A stretch of DNA of 64,000 nucleotides from Oreohelix idahoensis (GCA_024509875.1 JAMPIV010010589.1:613453-677452); one strand, 5' to 3'. Positions 1 through 10,745 are shown, counted from the stretch's first letter. Notes: generated from the letters alone by a model not told the origin. Translations and numbers: made by a program.

Positions 1-1724
1 CCGACTCAAATAACTTTGTGCACTACAAACTTCTGGCTCAGGGAATAGTTTCGACAACTTGGTCAAGATGCCTGTTACACGTGGTCTGGGGTATTACTTT
101 ATAATAGAATCCTGCATTAACTTAGTGTTCAGGTTCCTAGAATAATGTGTTTTCCGTATTAGTAAATGTAGAGTTTTATTGCTGTGTAAGTCCAGAAGAT
201 ATTCAAATACGTTGTCCGGCTTTTAAAATTAGGATCCTGGATCTATTCTTTATCCTGGCTTGTCTGACTGTCTTCCTGACGAGTTGAATTAGCAGTGCCG
301 TAGACTTCGAATGTGGTAGGTTATAAGCAACATTCGGCCCACGCATCCACATTGCTACTATATGACAAGGCTCCAATCAGAAATAGTAATCAACTTGCGT
401 AGTTTGGTAGGAGTTTACCCCAACTACCCTCTCATGGAAAATTCCTGCGTGGTACATAAAATGTGATTTTGTCAAAAATCACTCCCATATAAAGTATTGT
501 CTCTTCCGTTGGTATTGATCATGTTTAGACTCACCACTTAATAGATCTATCATTGACGATATCTTTCCAGATTGACAACTTATCGTAACTATTGCCTACA
601 ACAAATCTGCCCGGAAACGATTACATCATTTCCATGCTCCAAAATCCCATTCGTATCGTAAGAACGTGTCTTTAATCTGTCAGCAGCTTGATATTTTCCG
701 CCACGTCTTTGTGCAAACGCCCAACTATCAAGCAACAATCCTGGATTCTGTTCCCGCCCAGACAGAAAATATTATCAGCAATAAGACAACTGACTGTGCC
801 CATCTCCGCGTTGTTTACGTTGTAATTCGTGCCTTTACTGTCGGGTCGGATATGTCTTACGCACTCGTAAATAACCATTCACTCTACAGATCCAGGAGTC
901 AGTATGGGTTCAAACAAAAGTCATTGATTACAATAATCAGTAAAGATGGTCGATGAAGCCCAGACATGACAAGAATTGAAGGAAGAAAGTGTAAACAATG
1001 AATCGAAAATCACAACTACTGTCACACGTGGGAAAAAATAAAGGGAAGAGCACATAATAAATTACAGGAAGGCACAGGAAAATATGACGATGGAGGTTAT
1101 TTGGTCACATAGGGGTTGTTTTAATGAGTAATTTCCTACATACACATAGTGAATTTTTCTTCTGAATATAACCCGCACAAACATTCGAAACTTTGTGAAT
1201 ACTGTCAATATTTTAAGTACAACCGATTTATTAAATTCATTTAGTCAGTGTTCGATTTTGTTCAAATACACTTACGTTTTGTGTGTTATACAGTAATGTA
1301 TTTATGATGTGATTCATCTTATAAAATATCTGGCATAACTCGCACCTCACCTCCCCCAGAAGTCTGGTCGCGCACCCCAGGGGATGTATGCTCCCTGTTT
1401 AAGAAGCACTGGTGCAAGCTGATTCATTCTTTGATTTGTGTGAGAAAATTGTTCATGAATTATAAGAGCCCGGGCATTTCTGGCACGGGGACTAATATAC
1501 TTTGTGATATAAGAATCCTCCCCCACCAAACTTCCCAACAAAACAATTTGCCTAATAGTCTTATGCTAACACTGTAGGTTAGCTTTAAAAGTAGAATAGC
1601 TTTGAGCTTGTGGCATTGGCCAAAGAAATATTTGCACATTTTCGTATTGATCGATTAATCAGCAATTGTTACTGATGACTTGCTGTATTTGACTATTTGC
1701 TTATATACTTTCATGATCATATTT
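1..1724. other. Unannotated AT-rich sequence, no gene seen
   Basis: I see no coding region, RNA gene or clear repeat here. Open frames (the longest 96 codons at 666-956) have no recognisable domain and no codon structure that sets them apart from chance. No nearby copy of this stretch occurs elsewhere in the window. Confidence 0.5.
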
Positions 1725-1885
1725 TGTCTTTTGTGCTCCTTATGGAGCCACCACTGTAGCTAGTCCCCCAAAATCAAAACCTCATTTTAGTCACCTGTAC
1801 GACATGACTGGGTGTGCAGTAGCAGTCCTAATGTTTCTTTAATGTCTCTTCAGAGACCCTCGGGAACCACAAGTGGCCTGATATT
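1725..1885 (-). repeat. Dispersed repeat family D1, copy 1
   Basis: This stretch shares ordered motifs with 10255-10365, 22165-22420, 25366-25600 and 33895-34085: a block like GGAGCCACCACTGTAGCTAG, then a block like CATTTTAGTCACCTGTACGA, then a block like TGTCTCTTCAGAGACCC. Spacing between blocks varies between copies. No tRNA-like head or target duplication is clear. It is probably the 3' end of an old LINE or a SINE body; orientation is set relative to the 10255 copy. Confidence 0.55.
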
Positions 1886-2149
1886 CTTTAGTCATTACGA
1901 ATTCGAATCGTGGTATCTGCGATGTAAGCCATATATTCGAAAGGCAAAAGTGGGCGAGCAGAACTGATTATTCTGTACTCTATTTTTCCCCTATACTATG
2001 CACTTTGCTGTTGGTCCTTCTTTCGGAACGTATTGAAACAACTGTGGCTATTCAGTATATAATGTGGAAACTTTATTCTCATGTCAACAGTCTGATCTTG
2101 TCTTCCATGTGTTTTGCTAACGTACTTCTTTAGTACACGCAGAAGGAGC

Positions 2150-2480
2150 TTCCGATTGGCTATAAGCGGTTAGAGCGCTTATCTCTCGTGGATGGGTGTG
2201 AAAAAAAATCGGGAAAAGGTGATTCGTCTTACGAGGACAAAAGACAAAGAAAATGTCAACTTCCTCGACTTATCTCTCGTGGCAAAGTTACCAGGATGTT
2301 GGATCAAAACTTAGTTGTGTCACACTCCAGTCTTCCCAGTTATAAATGGGTATTTGACTCTGATCAATGAGTTAGGGAAGGCAGAGGCAGCGAGGAAAGC
2401 GAGCAGGTCACCCAACCTCATAAAAAAGCTGGACTTAGTATAGCGAAGTCTCAAGTACTTCACTCCCCTACGATCAGAGC
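2150..2480 (+). mobile_element. tRNA-derived SINE (family S3), interrupted
   Basis: A tRNA-like head with an A-box-like segment (GGCTATAAGCGGTTAGAG) is followed, after an internal insertion, by a B-box-like segment near 2300 (TGGATCAAAAC). The central motif CCCAGTTATAAATGGGTA is at 2335-2352. The S3 body follows (GAGTTAGGGAAGGC, GGCAGCGAGGAA, GGACTTAGTATAG). Other S3 copies are at 5460, 5715, 8520, 11565 and 49545. The 3' part is diverged, so this is an old copy. Confidence 0.65.
2192..2268. repeat. 77-bp insertion in the SINE head with 14-bp direct repeats
   Basis: The 14-mer CTTATCTCTCGTGG occurs exactly at 2178-2191 and 2269-2282, bracketing 77 bp that the other SINE copies lack. This looks like a target duplication, although a local tandem duplication with later divergence is also possible. 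The inserted segment is A-rich near its start and has no recognisable domain. Confidence 0.5.
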
Positions 2481-3497
2481 CAGATTAAGCCAAGGAGGGC
2501 CTCTAAGGTTTTTGGTGTTTGAGCAATAATTTTGATATTTAAAAAAAAAAAAACCCCTTAGCAAGTTGATGGTAAATACTAGTGTTATTTATGATTTTGT
2601 CAGGGTACATTATTTTTGTTTTTACTATCTTTTTAGAACGTTAAGAATGCGACTTGAAAGTGCAAACATTTTCTTGTTATCCATAAATCTATGCATTTTT
2701 TATTTCTTAAATTTAAGCACGGGCCCGCAAGAGCTCCAGGCCCCTAGGCTTCAGCCAATTTTAGCCTTTAGGGTAATCCGGCCTAGTCTACAACAGTATC
2801 TGCTATGGGGATGTCTTCATCTATTTTTACATAAAGAAGGCATTTTCTCAGAGCTTGCCCGAACCCCAGAACCACGTTCACTTTTTTTTCTGATGTGGAT
2901 CAGCCTCGTATACTGTCCTCCATCGTTAGAGTAAATGGCACAGCGAGCAGCAAGTGCAGTTTAGAATCCTTAGTATATTTATGCACTAGTGAAACGTCAA
3001 TGAGAATCCAGCGATCGCTATTCTCAACGGGCACTGATGGCTGTATGTGAAAGCCCATAACAGGTTAGGCATTCACGATCGTATGTCGTGCACCAGAAGT
3101 ATTCAGGAGACAGTAGACCACGCCGACACGGTGAATTTGTGAAAAGGCAATGCTATGTGATTGTGTGTTCGTTACGTTTTAAAATGATTCAACACGCCTG
3201 AAAATTGCGTATAATGTTCTATCAACAGATTGACAGATAACTAGATTTTACGTAACGATAGTATAACTGTGCGTAGCTCTGTAATTTAGTAGACATGGTA
3301 TAGCTTGAAAACAGGTTTGATACATTACCATAGTATTTTTTTTTCAAACGAAAAAAAAACAAAAACAAACAAAAACCACGTAAACACATTCAGTCAGTGG
3401 CATTTCTTTCTAAGGGGATAGTGGAGTCCATCCCCATCAAAACTGAAGAAAAAAAATAACCAGGAACTATCCTTTCATATTTTAATAGTGACATATA
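2481..3497. other. No gene; one short SINE-tail fragment
   Basis: Poly-A and poly-T runs occur at 2541-2552, 3341 and 3352. The segment near 2788-2830 (CAACAGTATCTGCTATGGGG) matches the 3' tail of the S3 SINEs, so a decayed SINE end is present. I see no coding region. The 122-codon frame at 2566-2934 runs across this SINE tail and has no domain. Confidence 0.45.
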
Positions 3498-3775
3498 CCA
3501 GAGCCGCGGTAGCATAGTGGTTAGTGCACTGGCTTCCTAGCTCAGTTGGTCTATGGTTCGATCCCCAGATGAGGTGGGATTTTTTTAAGCCGCAAACGGC
3601 TCCTAGGTCGACCCAGCCCCAACTGGGTACCAGAGCAACTTCTGGGAAGGTTAAGGCGGCCGGCGTGATGCTGACCACATCACCCCTAGTGTGCCGATGG
3701 TCAAGAAAATATGGGCCTAATACCATATTCCCAATATGCCTCAATGGGCGTGTAACGGGATCCTCCTGTACCACC
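3498..3775 (+). mobile_element. tRNA-derived SINE, family S1
   Basis: A tRNA-like head has an A box (TAGCATAGTGGTTA, about 3511) and a B box (GGTTCGATCCC, about 3555). A T-run, the central hairpin motif ACCCAGCCCCAACTGGGTAC at 3611-3630, and a body shared with the minus-strand copy at 50629-50912 follow. RNA polymerase III internal promoter boxes are characteristic of SINEs, which depend on a partner LINE. The 3' end differs from the other copy (no A-tail), so its end was lost or mutated. I could not find a clean target duplication. Confidence 0.8.
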
Positions 3776-4847
3776 AGCTCTTCATAGGTACACTATAACC
3801 GCTTTAACTACACATTGAGCCCTCCTCGAGCCCTCTCCTTTACCTCTTTCCCTCCCATTCCTATTTCCTCCGTGCACACACTTTGTCTTTCGAGCCTTTC
3901 TGAGGTCGGGGGACATACTAGTGTCATTGAATGCGAATGAAATGTTTGATGAAGTTTATGTTCCACAAATCTATCTCTCACAACTCTGGGAAAATATGCG
4001 CATGCACACACTATTCAACTGGGGATTTATTCGCTTATTATAAAGATAACTAGAGTTGTCTTTTCTTGATAATCAGTGTTACTAAGGACGCGGACATATT
4101 GTGATTTAGTGTTAATAAGAACCTCATTAATTTAACCCACATGTTTACACTGAAAGTAGTAAATTTTTAAATTGAAAAGCAGTGTTCAGCGCAGTGTCTT
4201 TCAAACAAAAATGCTATGTACTCATTAAGGACCACACCGGTCAAATGATTTTATTCTTGACAACAATAAAGGCGAATTTGACAAAGGCAGATTGCGATTT
4301 CAAGTAATTATAATGTTAAAAATTGTAATTTTTTCAGTTTGTCAACGTGTAACAATACTCGTATTTTGTCGCGTTAGCGCTACTTTGACAATGAATAAAC
4401 TGAACTGTTTTTGTAATGTGTGATATTGTCATCTTAAACACTTGTTGTGTTATATGCTCCCGCGCTCTCATGAACACGCAACTACAAAACTTATTTATAG
4501 ATATCCCCACAGGCCACAACGCATTGGAGCCGCCACTGCATTCAGTTATAGGTAAGAGATCACTGGATTTAGTCACAGTATTTTTTTTTTGCACACTAAG
4601 TGGGCCAAAGCTGTAGACATTTGTAAAGTGGTGCATTGCGTTTATTAACTAGAAAATGCTGGACACGATCAGAAATGGCGCTGCCTAGAGACGAACCGAA
4701 CAGAAAGATATACATTTATACATTAAGGAAAGAAAGTAGGACCTGGTTGCTTATATGCGTGCAAGTATAATATCGTGCAAAAGTCATTGATAGGATAACT
4801 CAAGCGAAGTTGGAATATTAGAGCACGTATAATTTTTTTTAAAATAT
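3776..4847. other. Unannotated sequence, no gene seen
   Basis: AT-rich sequence with no recognisable domain, repeat copy or RNA gene. Frames of 60-100 codons on both strands overlap each other and look like chance openings. Confidence 0.5.
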
Positions 4848-4972
4848 ACAATTTTGCCTCGTTTTGGTGAGGCGCGTCCCGTTCAACCTAGTCGGTTATA
4901 TTAGGGCGCATGTGCAAGTATGAAAAACCTTTAGGTCTGGTGACATAAGAACACAGAAGTAAAATAGCTGAT
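4848..4972 (+). repeat. Dispersed repeat family D2, copy 1, next to a microsatellite
   Basis: Ordered motifs TTTGCCTCGTTTT, CCGTTCAACCTAG, TTAGGGCGCATG and GGTCTGGT recur in the same order at 23570-23681. Each copy has a long microsatellite on its right side (GATG/GATA here, about 45 bp further on; TA directly at the other copy). The family may carry a simple-repeat 3' end. No coding potential is seen. Confidence 0.6.
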
Positions 4973-5055
4973 GTAGATGGATGGATGGATGCATGGATGG
5001 ATGGATGGATGGATGGATAGATAGATGGATGGATGGATGGATGGATGGATGGATG

Positions 5056-5133
<78 letters not shown>

Positions 5134-5153
5134 CGGATGGATGGATGGATGGT
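4973..5153. repeat. Compound tetranucleotide microsatellite (GATG)n-(GATA)n-(GATG)n
   Basis: A block of GATG with one GATA interruption is followed by about 18 uninterrupted GATA units (roughly 5057-5132) and then a short GATG block. The long serine-isoleucine-proline frames on the minus strand come only from the repeat. Confidence 0.95.
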
Positions 5154-5459
5154 GTGAGCTGAGATACGCCAAGACTTACTTAAGCGATTGACTTTGCGTT
5201 TCATCCCAGCCTTACTCACTATTTACAGCTTCCGTTTAGATCGCCATTTACATTGCCACTATATCTTAGCGCTTAAAGTTCTATATAAGACTAATTAATT
5301 TTATTACATTTGCGTATGTTTTTTTATTAATTGTTGTCAGTGTCTAGCGTATCCTCTTTTTGTGCCCAGACGAAGACTTTTGTTAATACATTGGCTTTTT
5401 TATTATTTGTTTTCTCAGAAAACAGGTCAGTAGATAGGCACGTTAATAACATGGTGTCC

Positions 5460-5630
5460 TCCTTTATAGCTGTAAATGGGTACCTGACTTTGAGTTAGGG
5501 AAGGAAAAGGCAGCGAGGACGGGTACTGGTCATCCCCACCTCTCGATGCTGGACCTAGTATGGTGAAGTCTCTAACACATAACCCCCGATACGGCAGTAT
5601 CTGCTATGGGACTGCCTTCTTTACCTCCTT
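5460..5630 (+). mobile_element. S3 SINE body, 5'-truncated
   Basis: The copy starts in the central motif (AGCTGTAAATGGGTACCTGA) and keeps the S3 body: GGCAGCGAGGA, TGGACCTAGTATGG, GAAGTCTCTAACAC and CAGTATCTGCTATGGGACTG. It lacks the tRNA-like head. It lies about 90 bp upstream of the full-length S3 copy and in the same orientation. Confidence 0.75.
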
Positions 5631-5714
5631 TATGTCCTACGAATGTCTGTTTTATTTATTTATTATTTATCTACTTATTTATTACAGTTTAGTGCAAATA
5701 TAGAATATATTCCA

Positions 5715-5960
5715 GAGCGTCCTGTTAGCACAGTCAATAGTGCGCTTGCCTACCGCGGCAGAGTTTCCGGGTTCAAAATCTGGTAGCGACACTTTCCAGT
5801 CTACCCAGCTGTAAATGGGTACCTGACTACGCTTGAGTTACGGGAGGCAACGGCAGCGAGGAAGGAAACTGGTTACTCCCACCTCATAAAACTGGGCCTA
5901 GTATAGTGAATTCTCTAATACAGCAGTATCTGCTATAGAAACTATCCTTTATCTATACCT
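5715..5960 (+). mobile_element. S3 SINE, near full length
   Basis: The tRNA-like head has an A-box-like segment (TTAGCACAGTCAATAGTG, about 5728) and a B box (GGGTTCAAAATC, about 5769). The central motif ACCCAGCTGTAAATGGGTAC is at 5803-5822, followed by the S3 body and tail (CAGTATCTGCTATAGAAACT). It is the best reference copy of this family in the window. Its right end abuts the minisatellite at 5966. Confidence 0.8.
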
Positions 5961-5965
5961 TTACC

Positions 5966-7270
5966 AGCTGCGTAGCAGGTTGTCGACATTTCTTGCCTGC
6001 TGCTCCATTCAGGTTGTCGACATTGCTTGCTCTGCTGTTCCATTCAGGTTGTCAACAATTCTTACCTGCTGCTCCATTCAGGTTGTCGGCATTGCTTGCT
6101 CTGCTGTTCCATTCAGGTTGTCGGCATTGCTTGCTCTGCTGTTCCATTCAGGTTGTCAACAATTCTTACCTGCTGCTCCATTCAGGTTGTCGGCATTGCT
6201 TGCTCTGCTGTTCCATTCAGGTTGTCGACAATTCTTGCCTGCTGCTCCATTCAGGTTGTCCACATTGCTTGCTCTACTGTTCCATTCAGGTTGTCAACAA
6301 TTCTTACTTGCTGCTCCATTCAGGTTGTCCACATTGCTTGCTCTACTGTTCCATTCAGGTTGTCAACAATTCTTACCTGCTGCTCCATTCAGGTTGTCGG
6401 CATTGCTTGCTCTGCTGTTCCATTCAGGTTGTCAACAATTCTTACCTGCTGCTCCATTCAGGTTGTCCACATTGCTTGCTCTACTGTTCCATTCAGGTTG
6501 TCAACAATTCTTACCTGCTGCTCCATTCAGGTTGTCGGCATTGCTTGCTCTGCTGTTCCATTCAGGTTGTCGACAATTCTTGCCTGCTGCTCCATTCAGG
6601 TTGTCGGCATTGCTTGCTCTGCTGCTCCGATCAGGTTGTCGGCATTGCTTGCTCTGCTGCTCCGATCAGGTTGTCGGCATTGCTTGCTCTGCTGCTCCAA
6701 TCAGGTTGTCGAAATTCCTTGCCCTGCTGCTCCAGTCAGGTTGTCGACATTGCTTGCTCTGCTGCTCCATTCAGGTTGTCGACATTGCTTGCCCTGCTGC
6801 TCCAATCAGGTTGTCGACATTCCTTGCCCTGCTGCTCCGATCAGGTTGTCGACTTTGCTTGCCCTGCTGCTCCATTCAGGTTGTAGACATTCCTTGCCCT
6901 GCTGCTCCAATCAGGTTGTCGAAATTGCTTGCTCTGCTGCTCCATTCAGGTTGTCGACATTCCTTGCCCTGCTGCTCCAATCAGGTTGTCGAAATTGCTT
7001 GCTCTGCTGCTCCATTCAGGTTGTCGACATTCCTTGCCCTGCTGCTCCATTCAGGTTGTCGACATTCCTTGTCCTGCTGCTCCAATCAGGTTGTCGACAT
7101 TGCTTGCCCTGCTGCTCCAATCAGGTTGTCGACATCGCTTGCTCTGCTGCTCCAGTCAGGTTGTAGACATTCCTTGCCCTGCTGCTCCAATAAGGTTATA
7201 GACATTCCTTGCCCTGCTGCTCCAATCAGGTTGTCGACATTGCTTGCCCTGCTGCTCCAATCAGGTTTTA
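5966..7270. repeat. 1.3-kb minisatellite, 34/35-bp units with a dimeric left half
   Basis: About 37 head-to-tail units share the cores CAGGTTGTCGACATT and CTGCTGCTCC. In the left half (to about 6600) a 35-bp unit (GCTTGCTCTGCTGTTCC type) alternates with a 34-bp unit (ATTCTTACCTGCTGCTCC type), giving a 69-bp higher-order period. The right half is made of 35-bp units. Unit length is not a multiple of three and the units lack stops, so long frames stay open in all three plus-strand phases. This is not protein coding. Confidence 0.95.
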
Positions 7271-8085
7271 CATTATCGAGGTTAGAAAAGGAAACCTCAA
7301 CGCGCAACTATTAATCAGCGAAGCCGATAAAATAACGCATCGTTTTTGTATTTATTGTATGTGAGTACGAACGTGAAATGAGTCGATTGGCAGTTCTGAA
7401 ACTCCATGGCCTCGGCCATTTTAATTATTGATACTATCTTTGCACCGCTTTCGTTTTTGGTAGCGAAACATTGGCTGTTAGCAAAGCGCCTGAATAGTAA
7501 ATTATTCTTCAGCGCTCTGAGACTTTCATTTTAATCCTTCCCCTTCAGCGCGTCTCTCATTATTGATTAGTTTAGTTTTTTCGGATCCACTACATTTTAT
7601 CCATCTCGTTGCCTCAATACTGCTTTATTCTATCTCTACTTTTGGCATAAATTGACCCGAGGTCACAAGTCGACATAACATAGTTTACTCTATCATCCTA
7701 CACAGTATCTTTCAGTTAACATTTGGATCAACATGAAAAAATGTGATATATCCTTCTTTTCAACTAATAACGCAAAAACTTTGGACGCGTTTTTCTCAAA
7801 ACCTGAAGTGGAGATGGAATAACGCAGTACAAAGGCGAAGAATTCTGTCTTGTGCTCAGCTTCAACACCGTTTAGGCTCCCTAAGGAGCATCGGCCTTCA
7901 ACAATCACATGCCAATTCCTCCTGTAGCATGCCATCAGCTTAAGTTTTTTCCTTGTAACATGTGGGAATGAAAGGATATACGACTCGTTGTATGCAAGAT
8001 AAATGAGAGTGGAAGGGCAGAATGTTAGACGGGGCTGCGCGCCCAATTCTTAACCCTCCGAAAATAAAGTTCGTTCGTTCGTTCC
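7271..8085. other. No gene; ends in a short (GTTC)n tail
   Basis: No domain or repeat match is seen to about 8040. Near 8060 an AATAAA-like segment runs into GTTCGTTCGTTCGTTC (to 8083). This resembles the 3' tail of a retroposon; a longer run of the same motif is at 32116-32155. Confidence 0.45.
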
Positions 8086-8195
8086 TTGTCTTCCTCACCA
8101 TTTTCGTTTCTGACCTCTGCCTCTCTTTCCCTGGGAATTCCAGAACAAGGCCTGCCATGTAGTGCTATCAATAGGTTTCCTCAAAGTGTGTCTTG
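8086..8195 (-). pseudogene. RTE-like LINE C-terminal fragment
   Basis: The minus strand reads a short stretch containing ALFWNSQGKRGRG. It resembles the C-terminal tail of RTE-type LINE reverse transcriptases (usually ...W-N-P-Q-G-K-R-x-R-G-R-P...) and is homologous to the remnants at 9868-10245 and 22622-22915. It is cut off within about 40 codons and joins the GTTC tail. Confidence 0.5.
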
Positions 8196-8263
8196 TCCAT
8201 CGCTAGCGTCTTCGTACCCAGCTTGTTCCATATGTAATTTTTACAACAGTTGGCCACGTATGA

Positions 8264-8420
8264 AATGTAATGTTGTAGATGATGTGGTCAACAGGAGGGA
8301 AGTAACAAATGATGTATAGAATGGTGTAGATGATGTGGTCAACAGGAGGGAAGTAACAAATGATGTATAGAATGGTGTAGATGATAAAGTCAACAGCACG
8401 GAAGAAACAAATGGTGTGCG
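8264..8420. repeat. 51-bp tandem repeat, about 3 copies
   Basis: The unit begins AATGGTGTAGATGATGTGGT and contains CAACAGGAGGGAAGTAACAA. The first two units are almost identical and the third has diverged. The unit is 17 codons long, which explains the periodic minus-strand frame across it. Confidence 0.85.
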
Positions 8421-8519
8421 CTTGCAGGAGACTGTTGAAGGACACCTGAAAAGACTCTATAACATGAAGGGCAGGAAATAACCCTTGGCGTGTATTAATT
8501 GTTTTAGTTACCAGATTCC

Positions 8520-8625
8520 AGATTAGAAACCTTGTGGCGTCACGCCATAGTCTACTTAGTTGTAAATAGGTACCTTATTCCGCTCTTGAGTTAGGGAAGG
8601 CTCTTTTGCAGCCAGTACCAAGTTG
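8520..8625 (+). mobile_element. S3 SINE fragment
   Basis: A diverged central motif (TAGTTGTAAATAGGTACC) followed by TTGAGTTAGGGAAGGC matches the S3 family. The rest of the body is lost. Confidence 0.5.
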
Positions 8626-8899
8626 ACTCCTTGGTATTATCTACACTGTAGATCTAGGCTTTTCCTGTGTTTTCTGTCGTTCCGAAACGTGTTGAGTTGA
8701 AGTCATGAGCTCCAGTTTCTCCAGCTTGGCTTGCATTTAAAGGATCGTCACATCTGGTCCCAAGCTATAAGTAAGAAGCGCGTGACATACTGTGCATTCC
8801 CCGCCATCCAAGGGGGCTCTCCAGCTACGCAGAGCTAAAATACTGTTCTCTGGTTCTGGGCTCTCTCAAGGAATTGTCACGTCCTGCAAAGGGCCACTT

Positions 8900-9232
8900 C
8901 TCAGATGTGTTTTTGTCATCTATTTCTCTTCTCCATGTGTTTTTGTCATCTATTTCTCTTCTCCATGTGTTTTTGTCATCTATTTCTCTTCTCCATGTGT
9001 TTTTGTCATCTATTTCTCTTCTCCATGTGTTTTTGTCATCTATTTCTCTTCTCCATGTGTTTTTGTCATCTATTTCTCTTCTCCATGTGTTTTTGTCATC
9101 TATTTCTCTTCTCCGTGTGTTTTTGTCATCTATTTCTCTTCTCCGTGTGTTTTTGTCATCGATTTCAACCGTCTAGTAGCTCCAGTGTTTTTGTCATCTA
9201 TTTCTCTTAACCGTCTAGTAGCTTCATGTTTT
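8900..9232. repeat. 30-bp minisatellite, about 9 units plus degenerate edge
   Basis: The unit is TGTTTTTGTCATCTATTTCT plus CTTCTCCATG. Seven or more units are nearly identical, and the last two have CTCCGTG. A degraded copy continues to about 9232 with GTCTAGTAGCT inserts. The 10-codon period leaves several plus-strand frames open; these are not genes. Confidence 0.95.
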
Positions 9233-9523
9233 TTTTATGTTTAAGTTTTGAAGATTGTTTCATTTTTGTGTTATCTGATCATCAGAAGCGTTCCCCCTCG
9301 ATCAGGTGTTTCAGCCCTTTAATCTCATTTACACTCTAAGGCCGGGGGTGGGGGGGGAACTTGGATCATTACTCCCAAGTGTCAGGCTCAAGCTATCTTG
9401 TGCAGAGAATTGAACCCACTCCACCTTGGTTGAAGCTGGAGGCTGTTGTGAAAGTAACCTTTATGTTGAAAATAAATTATTGTTCTGAATTCCATAGCCC
9501 GTTGCGGTTGTTCCACAAACAGC

Positions 9524-9681
9524 ACGATGTCCTTTCCACAGTTTCACTGAGCCTCTTAAGTGCCCTTGTTCTTGACTGTTCGTTTCGAACCCAACACTAC
9601 TGAAGCTGTTGGGTTTGAAAGGACAGTCAAGAACAAGGGAACTTAAGAGGCCGCAGTGAAAGTGCGGAAAGGGCATCGTGA
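9524..9681. repeat. Inverted repeat, about 73-bp arms with a short loop
   Basis: The left arm (9524-9598) reads inverted as the right arm (about 9609-9681). Shared blocks include CAGTCAAGAACAAGGG, CTTAAGAGGC and GGAAAGGGCATCGT (GGAAAGGACATCGT in the left arm). About 10 bp separate the arms. Arms differ by several substitutions and small indels. It could be a fold-back or MITE-like element, or a local inverted duplication. No target duplication was recognised. Confidence 0.8.
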
Positions 9682-9867
9682 GAAATATATTGCTAGGAAG
9701 CAGTAAGACGTAAAAAGTGTGCAGAGGAGCACATGTGGCAACAGATCCCCATCTTCTATTAGCCAAAATGTAAAGATGAAACTCAAGATGTAATATACAA
9801 CATTACATAGTTGTAGACAGCAGATTCATGAAGGATATCTAAGAAATCAAGAAAAAAGAGACTAATT

Positions 9868-10245
9868 TACGGCCACAACATGCACTAAATATCAGTTGCT
9901 CCAACAGCTACAAGATATAGCGAGTACAGAAGACCAATGGCAACAGGTCAAAACTGTACGGAATGGAACATGTGAAGAAGTACTTGGAAAATAGAGAAAG
10001 CCAGCACAAAGCATGGATAACAGCAGAAGCCAGACAGTCCTTGCTCTGTAAACCCCAGGGTAAGAGAGGTGGGGGGTGGAGACCAAGGAACACATGGAGA
10101 AGAGAACTGGAGATAAATATGAAAGAGATGAAGAAGAGATGGACAGACTTGAAGCAGATGGCACGGGACAGGAAATCTTGGCATAAGTTTATTGAAGGCC
10201 TTATGCTACTTGCAGACTTGAAAGGTGATGAATGAATGAAGATGT
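9868..10245 (+). pseudogene. RTE-like LINE remnant with its RT domain deleted
   Basis: The left part reads a linker typical of RTE elements, containing QLQDIASTEDQW and NGTCEEVLGK. After a one-base frame change near 9992 it continues with HKAWITAEARQ and then jumps straight to the C-terminal tail (GKRGGGWRPRNTWRRE, MARDRKSWHKFIEGL). All reverse transcriptase motifs that should lie between are absent. The end is followed by GATGAATGAATGAA, a typical short RTE tail. It cannot be autonomous. It may be a deletion derivative or a LINE-derived non-autonomous family. Confidence 0.65.
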
Positions 10246-10254
10246 AAGAGTCAC

Positions 10255-10365
10255 GTGAAGTTCCCGGTGGCCCCTAAGGAAAGAATAGGCTACTACTGCT
10301 ACCTCAGGATGTGATAAGAGGCGACTAATACGAGGTTGTGCATGGACCTGGCTACCTCATCATGT
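10255..10365 (+). repeat. Dispersed repeat D1, copy 2
   Basis: GTTCCCGGTGG, CTACTACTGCTACC and GATAAGAGGCGACTAATACG match in order the reverse complement of the D1 copies at 1725, 22165, 25366 and 33895. It begins right after the RTE tail, so it could be part of a larger unit. Confidence 0.55.
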
Positions 10366-10745
10366 TAAACTAATTGTTACATAAACCAACGCCGCAGGAG
10401 CATATGAATGCTTTAGTGCACAGAACCTGCAAGGGGGTCAATTGTAGAGGTCGCTTCATGCTCCATAGAGAACAACAAAATAGGAAAATAAAGGAGTAAG
10501 AGGTATGCAGAGAAGTAATAAAAGGTAAACAGGTCAGTAGGTAACTGTTTATGGTAGTTTATTTTAGATCCTAAAAAAACAACGGAGAATGGTTGATGAA
10601 CGGATCTGAACCATCATTGTTTTATTCCGTGCCGACTGAGTTTTTGCGCCTGAAGCTAATTTGCATGACGTGTGGTTGATCAGGCGCGGTTTTTTTTTTT
10701 TAAAGCAGGTATCTTGGGCACCGTGAAACCACTGAAACCGCAAAC
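10366..10745. other. Flank of element A, no gene
   Basis: AT-rich sequence with a T11 run near 10690. The last 5 bases (10746-10750, CTTAG) are the left target-site copy of element A. I see no domain. Confidence 0.4.

Noticed and set aside
2566..2934. 122-codon frame with hydrophobic start
   Set aside because: It crosses a SINE tail fragment, and the hydrophobic part is AT-rich sequence; no family match.
4888..5219. Ser/Ile/Pro-rich minus-strand frames
   Set aside because: They are translations of the GATG/GATA microsatellite.
5966..7270. CRISPR-like array of repeats and spacers
   Set aside because: Units are directly joined with no unique spacers, the genome is eukaryotic and no cas genes are present. 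It is a minisatellite.
5980..7314. A 444-codon open frame and two long frames in other phases
   Set aside because: They are products of stop-free 34/35-bp minisatellite units; all three plus-strand phases carry long open frames, and no domain or codon bias is present.
7693..8046. 117-codon minus-strand frame
   Set aside because: No domain and no homologous copy. Weak composition signal only.
8792..9244. Cys/Phe-rich 150-codon frame resembling a membrane protein
   Set aside because: It only reflects the 30-bp minisatellite with a 10-codon period.
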